Shown: positions 17,580-25,526 of the stretch, piece after piece | How positions within the stretch are numbered: the first letter of the stretch is position 1 | Layout of the letters: each line of letters begins with the position of its first letter | From: JACSRF01 sp963695505 | Lineage (GTDB): Bacteria > Chloroflexota > Anaerolineae > Promineifilales > Promineifilaceae | Assembly: GCA_963695505.1 (NCBI GenBank) | Contig: CAVOGX010000022.1 | Coordinates: forward strand, 11,312-75,311 | Direction of reading: 5' to 3' | DNA length: 64,000 bases | Notes under the pieces: generated by a model | Database searches by the model: none | What the model saw: the letters and a program-made list of their open reading frames with translations, nothing else | What the model was told of the DNA's origin: nothing | Position numbers and translations under genes: made by a program

Positions 17580-19796
17580 TGACTCCTGATCCTTCCATTT
17601 ACCCAGAAGGGGATGCATTACAAGGGCAAATTGCCGTACGACACCGCAAGGGCACGGTTTGGCGGTCCCTATTCTTGTTGGCGACGATTACGGCTATTGT
17701 GGTTTTGCTGGCATTGCTCTACAACATTGTCAACAGTGCTTTTGGGCTGGTGGCCGTGCAAAATCAGGTCTCTCCCGACAGCCTGGTATTGGTTGTGGAA
17801 GAGGCGCAGATGCTTAGCGCGGAAAACCTGACCACCAGCGAGGATGACAATGAACTGGCCGCAGGCATTACCAGTGATGCTAATGGTATCGGTTTTTTTG
17901 GCTACGCTTATTTCAAAGAAAACAGCCAAACCTTAAAAGCGGTAGCTGTAAATGGCGTGGCTCCTGCGGCAGAAACGGCCGAAAATGAGACCTACCCCCT
18001 GGCCCGCCCCCTTTTTATTTATACCACTGCCGACGTTATGGCCGAAAAGGGGCAAGTCGGGGCATTTGTCAACTATTATCTGACTCACGTCAATGAAGAA
18101 ATTGAAGACGTTGGCTATTTTCCGGCCACAGTCCAGGGTATAAACAGTGCTCGTGTACGTTGGCTGGAGGCTAATGGATTTGACCCCAACGAGGGGCGCT
18201 GGGTTTCTATCAGCCCGGAGGGCATTGGTGGCACCATTAATGTGGTGGGTAGTTCCACCGTATTTCCGGTCACCCATCGAATAGCTGAACGCTTTCAGGC
18301 TGATGGCTTTCAAGGCACAGTGAATGTGCAAAGCATCGGCAGCACGGCTGGTTTTGCGGCTTTTTGTGAAGACGGTACGGCCGATATCGTTAATGCTAGC
18401 CGCGAAATCACCCTGGCTGAGTTTGAGGCTTGTCGGGAAATCGGCCGCGAGCCCATTGAAACTGATTATTGGTACCGATGCTTTGGTGGTAGTAACGAAT
18501 CCGGCGAATACCTTTTTAACAGACGTTTCGCTGGATGAATTACGCCAAATGTTTACCACTGCCAGCACCTGGCAAGATGTGCAGGCAAGCTGGCCTGCTG
18601 CAGCCGTTCAACGGTATATCCCTGGTGCAAATAGCGGTACGCTGGATTTCTTTGCCAGCACCGTGTTTAATGAGGAACTGGCCGATTTGCCGAAAGAAGA
18701 GCTGGTAAATATTTTAGCCGCCACCGTTTCCACCGGTTTAGGGCGGCGCCTGGAACGGGACCAACGCTTTTATGAAGACAGCTTCGTGTTTGAAGATCCG
18801 GCTCTTTGGGCTGAAGTATGTGCCGGTGAGGAACCCCCAAGTGGGTGTACTTTACCTGCCCGTACGCGGGAAGAGGTTTATGGGCTGGTTGTTGAGCGCG
18901 TGGTTGTTCCAGAAGTGGTGCAAACCTGGTCGTTAGTCGATTCGATTTTCCGGCGCAATGAAGTGCTTGCAGAGGCTGAAATTCAACATCCCAAAGCAGA
19001 AATGGAATTCCGTTCCTGGCTAACGCCACAATTTATCGTAAGCCCACAATCCAGTAACCCGGAACTTGCAGGCGTGCGCACAGCGATAATGGGTTCTCTG
19101 TGGGTTATTCTGATCACAATTTTGTTTTCGTTCCCAATCGGCGTTGGGGCAGCCATTTATCTGGAAGAGTATGCTACCGACAACGCTTTGAATCGCCTGC
19201 TGCAGACCAACATCAGCAACCTGGCTGGCGTGCCTTCTATCATCTACGGTATGCTCGGCCTGGCCATTTTTGTGCGCGTGCTGGAGGCATTGACCAGTGG
19301 GGCGGTTTTTGGGGTCGTTGAGGATACAACCACGGCGAACGGCCGTACCATCATCTCGGCTGGTTTGACATTAGGACTGCTCATTCTGCCCATTATCATC
19401 ATCAATTCCCAAGAAGCCATTCGCGCCGTGCCCAGCTCGCTGCGCCAGGCCAGTTATGGCCTGGGAGCCACTCGCTGGCAAACCATCTGGTATCACGTGC
19501 TGCCCAACGCCATGCCGGGCATTCTCACCGGCACCATTTTGGCGATGTCCCGCGCCATCGGGGAGACAGCCCCGCTGGTTGTGGTAGGGGCTTCCACATT
19601 TATTACCGCAGACCCAAGCGGTCCGTTTTCTAAATTTACGGTCTTGCCTATTCAAATTTATCAATGGACCTCGAGGCCGCAGGATGAATTCCGCAATATT
19701 GCGGCAGCGGCCATCATTGTTTTGTTGGCTCTGCTGCTGACCTTGAACGCAACGGCCGTTATCCTGCGCAATCGTTTTAGCAAGAGGCTGGTTTAA
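17579..19796 (+). CDS. pstA: PstA permease with inserted, circularly permuted PstS domain; one frameshift
   Basis: About 738 residues, more than twice a usual PstA. TM1 is at ~26-50. Residues ~62-200 match the C-terminal lobe of PstS (GIGFFGYAYFKENSQTLK, YPLARPLFIYTT, VNEEIEDVGYFPAT). Residues ~208-370 match the PstS N-terminal part (VVGSSTVFPVTHRIAERF, SIGSTAGFAAF, NASREITL, IGTDALVVV, PGANSGTLDFF). A linker with TREEVYGLVVERVVVPEVV leads into the remaining PstA helices (VGAAIYLEEYATDN, LAGVPSIIYGMLG, GLGATRWQTIWYHVLPNAMPGI). The PstS halves are in swapped order and lie in the first extracytoplasmic loop. One extra A at about 18460 shifts the frame inside the PstS part. Phosphate-site segments are retained, so the domain may bind phosphate. 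Confidence 0.88.
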
Positions 19797-19798
19797 TC

Positions 19799-20590
19799 AT
19801 GTTGCAAACAAACTATTCTTCAAACGGTGAGTATGCCGTTGAAGCCCACAATGTGCACATTTACTATGGCAGCTTTCGCGCTGTCCGCGATATCACTTTG
19901 AAATTTAAAGCCCGGCAAATCACCGCCCTGATCGGGCCATCCGGATGCGGAAAGAGTACCGTGCTGCGTGCATTCAACCGCATGAATGACCTGGTGCCAA
20001 CTTCCCGCCTGGAGGGCGAGGTGCTGTTCCGCGGGCAAAACATTTATTCACCTGGCGTGGATCCGGTAGAGGTGCGGCGGCGGGTCGGCATGGTATTCCA
20101 AAAACCTAACCCTTTTCCCAAGAGCATTTACGAAAACGTGGCCTGGGGCGCGCGCATAAACGGCTTTAAGGGAGAGATGGATGAACTTGTGGAACAGTCT
20201 TTGCAGCAAGCGGCTCTATGGAATGAGGTTAAGGACAAGCTAGACCAGAGTGGGCTTTCGCTTTCTGGCGGGCAGCAGCAGCGTCTATGCATTGCCCGCA
20301 CCATTGCCGTCAAGCCGGAAATCATTCTTATGGATGAACCGGCCTCAGCATTGGACCCAATTGCCACCCTGCGCATTGAAGAGTTGATTCAAGAACTCAA
20401 AGAAAAATATACCATCATCATTGTGACCCACAATATGCAGCAGGCTGCACGGGCATCGGACTATACCGCTTTCTTCAATATGGGTGAAGATCGTGCCGGG
20501 TATTTGGTGGAATACGGCCGTACCAATGACATCTTCACAAACCCACGGAACCAGTTGACAGAACAATATATCACTGGCCGTTTTGGTTAA
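19799..20590 (+). CDS. pstB: Phosphate ABC transporter ATPase PstB (second operon)
   Basis: A 263-residue PstB with all motifs canonical: GPSGCGKST, MVFQKPNPFP, LSGGQQQR, ILMDEPASALDP and VTHNMQQAARASD. It starts 2 bp after the pstA stop. It probably works as a homodimer with the PstC and PstA of this operon, unlike the paired PstB proteins of the left operon. Confidence 0.95.
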   Translation: MLQTNYSSNGEYAVEAHNVHIYYGSFRAVRDITLKFKARQITALIGPSGCGKSTVLRAFNRMNDLVPTSRLEGEVLFRGQNIYSPGVDPVEVRRRVGMVFQKPNPFPKSIYENVAWGARINGFKGEMDELVEQSLQQAALWNEVKDKLDQSGLSLSGGQQQRLCIARTIAVKPEIILMDEPASALDPIATLRIEELIQELKEKYTIIIVTHNMQQAARASDYTAFFNMGEDRAGYLVEYGRTNDIFTNPRNQLTEQYITGRFG

Positions 20591-20677
20591 TGCTAGACGA
20601 AGCGAGTTAGAAGGCATTATCATATAAACATGGCGATAAAGTAGAATAAAACTGGGACTGGGAAAAATGGAGGCACC

Positions 20678-21365
20678 ATGCCAAGAACAATATTCGAACG
20701 TGATTTGCAAGAATTACAAGATCAAATTCTACAATTGGGCAGTGTGGTGGAGAAAAACCTCATACTTGCAGTAGAAGCCCTGCAGAAGTCAGATGTCAAT
20801 ATTGCATTAAATCTGATTAAAGTAGATGAGGAAATCAACGAGAAACGCATTAACATTGGCCTGGAGGCGTTGACGCTTAATTGCTACCCAGCAGCCCTTT
20901 GCCGGTGACATGCGCCGCATTGCGGCAGTTATTGAAATTGTGGGTGAATTGGAGCGCATTCACGACTATGTCAAGGGCATTGGGAAAATTACCCTGATGC
21001 TGCATGAAACGCAGATTGACCCTTCGCTTTTGGAGCAGTTTTTCGAGATGGCAGAAATGGCCAAGTTGATGCTGCATGACGCTTTAACAGCTTTTGCCGA
21101 ACGAAACGCAGAATTGGCGCGCCGGATCCCCCATCGGGATGATGATGTTGATGAGTTGTATATTCAAATTTACAGGCGTTTGATGAATTATGTCCTGGCA
21201 AACCCTGGCGAAGTTGAACGGGTAAACACGCTTGAATGGGCACTTCATAATTTCGAAAGGGCGGCCGATCGGGTTACAAACATTTGCGAATGGGTTGTAT
21301 ACATGGTGGAGGGGGTTTACAAAGAGATGGATTCTGAACTGGAGGCGCCGCCCAGCATTGAATAG
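20678..21365 (+). CDS. phoU: Phosphate-signalling protein PhoU, one frameshift
   Basis: An all-helical PhoU of two three-helix repeats, which links Pst activity to the sensor kinase. The first part has TIFERDLQELQDQILQLG and KVDEEINEKRINIGLEALTL. One extra A in CTTAATTGC (~20880) shifts the frame, and the protein resumes as ATQQPFAGDMRRI, EIVGELERIHDYVKGI and LEWALHNFERAADRVTNICEW (the metal-binding second repeat). It is the last gene of the rightward pst operon. Confidence 0.9.
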
Positions 21366-21429
21366 CCATTGCTGAGAATTGGCATAATCAATTGGGTTTG
21401 TTTTAGTCTCCTGTTTATTATCGGAATGG

Positions 21430-22563
21430 ATGTCTAGATTAAAACTGCAACTTCTCATGAATAAAAATGCCTGGGTTGCTTTCTTAGTGGCCTTGGCATT
21501 TATTATGTGGGGAGCAATTTGGCTTGTTCAGCAATCCTCAAACAGACCAAGTTACAACATTCTATTCCTAGCAGATGACACGCAAAATATTGTACAGATT
21601 TTTGAGGTACAGGAGGGCAGCACGGCCGTTTCCCCCGTAACCGATATGGAAGTTTCAGTTACCGGATACGCAATTTCGCCCGATAAAACCAAAGTTGCCT
21701 TTACAACCAGCGAAATGGACCTGGGTTTGGAAACGATATGGCTCATGAACAGCAACGGCCGTTCCCTTCAGCCTCTGCTTACCTGTGAAAGCGCTGCCTG
21801 TCACAACCTGGTGTGGGCGCCAGATGGCCAACGCCTCATTTATGAGCGGCGGGAGCTAGATGCGGCGGGCATACCAGGCTGGCCCCGGTTGTGGTGGCTG
21901 GATACCATCAACCAGGCTTCTGAACCGGTGCTAAGTGGCGACAGCTACAGTGCCTCCGCAAGTCTCTCTCCAGACGGCCATTGGATTGCCTATTACTCCC
22001 CACCTGACGAAGGGTTGTGGTTGTACAATTTTGCAGACGGCCGTTCCCAATTCCTTGCCAGTGAACCAGGTGCACCGGCTGTTTGGCATCCTGACGGACA
22101 AAGCTTGCTCTATACCGCCTTTAATACCGTGGAATGGGAAGTTGAGGAGGACGAGCACAGTGCAGACACCCACAGCCACACGAACCTGACCACCCATTTA
22201 TTCCTCTACGATCTGGCAACTGGCCAGAGCCAGCAGGTCAGCCCTGAGGTCGTCATAGAAGACAGCGTGCCTGCCTGGTCACCAGATGGGGCGTGGATTG
22301 CTTTTGGGCGGCGGCAGGTGCGCACTGCGGCCAGCCGCCAGGTGTGGCTGATGCGTGCTGATGGCAGTGATGTCGCGCCCTTGACCGATGACCCGGAGCT
22401 GAATGCTGGTCCACCCCAATGGTCACCAGACGGCCGTTTCCTTCTCTTTCAACGCATTGACCTGGAGATTGCCGATGGCGACCCAGGCATCTGGCTGTTT
22501 GAAATGGCTTCTGGAGAACTTTACGAAATCGCACATCCTGGTTATCTACCCAAATTTAAGTGA
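21430..22563 (+). CDS. Membrane-anchored TolB-like beta-propeller protein
   Basis: 377 residues. One N-terminal helix (~16-35) anchors an extracytoplasmic domain of PD40/TolB-like repeats, recognisable by ISPDKTKVAF, WAPDGQRLIY, LSPDGHWIAYY, WHPDGQSLLY, WSPDGAWIAFG and WSPDGRFLLF. Such propellers usually bind proteins or ligands; no enzyme motif is visible. It lies 64 bp after phoU but need not belong to the Pho operon. Four palindrome copies fall in it, several encoding NGRS or DGRF within propeller blades. Confidence 0.78.
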   Translation: MSRLKLQLLMNKNAWVAFLVALAFIMWGAIWLVQQSSNRPSYNILFLADDTQNIVQIFEVQEGSTAVSPVTDMEVSVTGYAISPDKTKVAFTTSEMDLGLETIWLMNSNGRSLQPLLTCESAACHNLVWAPDGQRLIYERRELDAAGIPGWPRLWWLDTINQASEPVLSGDSYSASASLSPDGHWIAYYSPPDEGLWLYNFADGRSQFLASEPGAPAVWHPDGQSLLYTAFNTVEWEVEEDEHSADTHSHTNLTTHLFLYDLATGQSQQVSPEVVIEDSVPAWSPDGAWIAFGRRQVRTAASRQVWLMRADGSDVAPLTDDPELNAGPPQWSPDGRFLLFQRIDLEIADGDPGIWLFEMASGELYEIAHPGYLPKFK

Positions 22564-22733
22564 AATACAAAAAATCACCCTGTAACAGTTGAGAATCGCT
22601 GGCATATTTGCGCTATCTTGAAAAGGAACTTGGCTAAACCTTGAATTCAGTGTTTAATTGTTAGCAATGGTGCGTAACCAGGAGTCATGAGCAGTAAACT
22701 GACCAGCCAGTTGTATGACCTGAGAGGTCTTGC

Positions 22734-23768
22734 ATGCACACTTTTTACTATGCCGGGCACGTTCAACATGATCCTGGCCAACTTCCTCAAGCAAAATTCC
22801 CCGAAAATGACCTGCACCTGGAAATTCCATTGCGGGCTACAACAATCCTGGAAGCCGTCAAAAAGGCAGATTTCGGTCCAATCATTTCACCAGGCGATTT
22901 TGGCATAGAGCCAATTGGAGAGGTACATGATTATGGGCTGCTTAACCTGCTCCAGAATGGCTATCGCCTTTGGAAAGAAGAGAACACAAACCTTCCCCTG
23001 ATTCCCCGGACTTATAGCGTACAGAACCGCTCCAATCGCATCCCGCGCTCGTTATGGGGCATGGTGGGGCATTATTGCTTCGACGCAACCACACCCATTT
23101 TGCCCTACACCTGGGAAGCCGCCTACTGGAGTGCGCAGACAGCCATTAGCGCCGCTGCCCTGGCCTATGCCGGAAACCAAAAAGTGACCTATGCCCTTTG
23201 TCGGCCCCCAGGTCACCACGCTGCCAGCAGTTTGTATGGAGGGTATTGCTACCTGAATAATGCTGCCATTGCCGCTAACTGGTTGGTGCAGCAGGGGCAG
23301 CGGGTCGCTATCATCGACATAGACTATCATCATGGAAATGGCACCCAGGAGATTTTTTACGGCCGTTCCGAAGTCCTTTTTTGCTCTCTCCACGCCGATC
23401 CGTTTAACGAATACCCCTTCTATTGGGGACATGGTGATGAATTTGGTGAAGGCGCGGGGCGCAATCTCAATTTTAACTTCCCATTACCGCGGCATACTCA
23501 ACAAGGTATGTACTTGCGCACTCTATCCGAAGCTCTTAACAAAGTGCGCCTCTTTGTGCCCGATGTTCTGGTCATTTCTTTAGGCCTGGACATTGTTTCT
23601 GGAGATCCGGCTGGCAGCTTTGACCTTAATATTGACAGCCTGCCACTCATTGGCGCCCGTTTTGGTGACTTTGATCTCCCCACCGTCATCATCCAGGAAG
23701 GCGGTTACAATACGTCTGTTTTAGGAGATTTGGCGGTCGCTTTTTTTAACGGGTTGCTTGGAAAATAG
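22734..23768 (+). CDS. HDAC-fold deacetylase (acetylpolyamine amidohydrolase/AcuC-like)
   Basis: A 344-residue Zn-dependent arginase/deacetylase-fold enzyme. RPPGHHA carries the catalytic His pair. DIDYHHGNGTQ carries Asp and His zinc ligands, and SLGLDIVSGDP the second Asp. IIQEGGYN ends the core. The N-terminal insertion before the active site resembles acetylpolyamine amidohydrolases more than AcuC. The start is MHTFYYAGHVQHDP. It ends 1 bp before the next gene. Confidence 0.88.
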   Translation: MHTFYYAGHVQHDPGQLPQAKFPENDLHLEIPLRATTILEAVKKADFGPIISPGDFGIEPIGEVHDYGLLNLLQNGYRLWKEENTNLPLIPRTYSVQNRSNRIPRSLWGMVGHYCFDATTPILPYTWEAAYWSAQTAISAAALAYAGNQKVTYALCRPPGHHAASSLYGGYCYLNNAAIAANWLVQQGQRVAIIDIDYHHGNGTQEIFYGRSEVLFCSLHADPFNEYPFYWGHGDEFGEGAGRNLNFNFPLPRHTQQGMYLRTLSEALNKVRLFVPDVLVISLGLDIVSGDPAGSFDLNIDSLPLIGARFGDFDLPTVIIQEGGYNTSVLGDLAVAFFNGLLGK

Positions 23769-23769
23769 C

Positions 23770-24370
23770 ATGTTCAAAGAGAAACGAACCTCCTCAAATA
23801 GCCCTGGGTGCCTTGTTGGATTTGCTTTATTGTGGTTGGCGATTTCCACACCTATTTTCTTGATTGCAGTGCAAGATAGCGAGACGTTTGCCATCATATT
23901 TGCTGGCTTATTCGTGTTCATCGGTTTGGCAATACTGGGCTTTGCACTCCTCAATTTTTATACGCGCATTCGTGTTGGAAAGCCGGAAATTTTACTCTCC
24001 AAATCAACTTTAAGTGTTGGTGAATCCTTTTACGGTAAGTTATATGCATTCATTTGCTCGTTCTGTAACTGTGGAAGATATTCGCCTGAAGTTAATTTTT
24101 AGAGAGACTGCAACTTATCAACAAGGCACCGACACCCGCACAGTGACCCACGACCACGTCATCGACGAACGCATTGAAGCTGGACGCGCATTCCAGTCTG
24201 GCAGTTTGATTAACCAGACTTATGAGTTCCAGGTTCCCGCGGACGGGATGCACAATCTTGACGTACGCCGCAACAAACTGCAGTGGTACCTGATTATGAC
24301 GATGCGTGTTCCGAGATTGCCTGATTTTGTAGAGCAGTTAGAGTTAAACGTGGTTCCGGAGATAGTTTAG
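23770..24370 (+). CDS. Membrane protein with C-terminal beta-sandwich, frameshifted
   Basis: I do not recognise a named family. The N-terminal part has two hydrophobic helices (CLVGFALLWLAISTPIFL and FAIIFAGLFVFIGLAILGF). One extra G near 24037 shifts the frame. The continuation (SYMHSFARSVTVEDIRLKL to the end) reads as a beta-sandwich with an alternating pattern resembling arrestin-like domains. It runs directly into a second arrestin-like gene. Confidence 0.6.
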
Positions 24371-24787
24371 ATGGCCAAAGTAGATATTACCATTACATTG
24401 CAAGAAGGAAGCAACATTGGTGGGTATTCAGCTTTCATGCCTGGTGAGGTGCTGAATGGGACAGTGACGCTTTACCCTGATAGTGATGTAAATTGCCGTC
24501 ACGTTTATGTGCATGTTGGCTGGCACACAGAAGGCCGCGGCACTCTGTATGCGCAAAAAATCGAATCACAAGACGTATTCCAGGGAGATTTGCAGGCAGG
24601 TCGCCCTATGTCATTTCCTTTTAGCTTCAACCTACCAGAGGAACCGTGGAGCTATGACGGGCATTACGTGAGCATTGTGTGGGATGTAACGGTGCAGTTA
24701 GATGTGCCTTGGGGTAAAGACGTTCAGCAAAGCCAGGTGTTTGTTTTACGGCCGTTTCCTCAATCTTTAGCCCAATCCACCTGGTAA
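24371..24787 (+). CDS. Arrestin-like beta-sandwich protein
   Basis: 138 residues, soluble, without a signal peptide. FMPGEVLNGTVTLYPDSDVN followed by FPFSFNLPEEPWSYDGHYVS and WDVTVQLDVPW is the pattern of arrestin-N/Spo0M-type sandwiches. The ATG directly follows the stop of the preceding gene, so the two were probably made and used together. Function unknown. Its last 21 bp overlap the convergent ATPase gene. Confidence 0.6.
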   Translation: MAKVDITITLQEGSNIGGYSAFMPGEVLNGTVTLYPDSDVNCRHVYVHVGWHTEGRGTLYAQKIESQDVFQGDLQAGRPMSFPFSFNLPEEPWSYDGHYVSIVWDVTVQLDVPWGKDVQQSQVFVLRPFPQSLAQSTW

Positions 24788-25465
24788 GACCCTTTTCTGG
24801 TAGGTTTGCCACATGGTTTCTAAATCGCTGGCGGTCACTGCGGTGACCGCTTTTTGCTGCTGCCATACCTCATACAAAAAATATTCCCCTTCGCGCATGT
24901 CCGCCCCAAAAAGTTGATGCAAATACTCAAAGGCGTCTGGGGCAAACGTCAGCCGCGGCCTGTCGGGAATGGTAAAAACCGCCAACCGCTGGGTGAGGGC
25001 AGCTTGCCAAAGATCGGCTGTAATCAGGTCGGGCAAATAGATGGTGAACAAAGAGCGGTCAGGCCAAACTGTGCCAATTTTTCGATGAGTGCCCACAATC
25101 AGGCGTCCTTTGCCGTGGCCCCAGCGCAGCAACCGGCGCTTCTCTTGCCGGCTCAGGCGTTGTGCTTCGTCGAGACAAAACGCACAGAGCGAGACCAATG
25201 GGGTTGTGAATTGGCGCTGCCCTTCAGGGATATATTCGTAGGCTGCAACCTGCCCTGCTGCCTGCAGAACGGCCGTTGCCTTGCGTAGAATGGTTGATTT
25301 TCCGGCACCCTTGGGACCCAATAATTGAATATTGGCGCTGCCCTCCAGCACCCCAATGATTGCATCTGGCAGCACGGCAGCAGCTACCCACTCTTGATCG
25401 CTCAACGCACCAAAGGGATTTCGGGTGTAACCCAGGCTGTGGAATGGAAACGGCCGTTGTCGCAT
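24767..25465 (-). CDS. P-loop ATPase (AAA-like), unknown role
   Basis: About 232 residues from ATG 25465, which has GGAGG 6 bp upstream; the open frame extends further but without a ribosome site. The Walker A is GPKGAGKST and a Walker B-like LCAFCLDEAQ follows. LGYTRNPFGALSDQEW at the N-terminus resembles the opening of ExeA/TniB-type ATPases (family YGLxxxPF). A C-terminal helical region lies after RLAVFTIPDRPRLTF. I cannot name its partner. Confidence 0.6.
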   Translation of the reverse strand: MRQRPFPFHSLGYTRNPFGALSDQEWVAAAVLPDAIIGVLEGSANIQLLGPKGAGKSTILRKATAVLQAAGQVAAYEYIPEGQRQFTTPLVSLCAFCLDEAQRLSRQEKRRLLRWGHGKGRLIVGTHRKIGTVWPDRSLFTIYLPDLITADLWQAALTQRLAVFTIPDRPRLTFAPDAFEYLHQLFGADMREGEYFLYEVWQQQKAVTAVTASDLETMWQTYQKRVLPGGLG

Positions 25466-25526
25466 CACCATCCTCCAAAAAGTGTGGCATAATTCTACAA
25501 CACCTGCACCGTTAAGGAACCTTATC

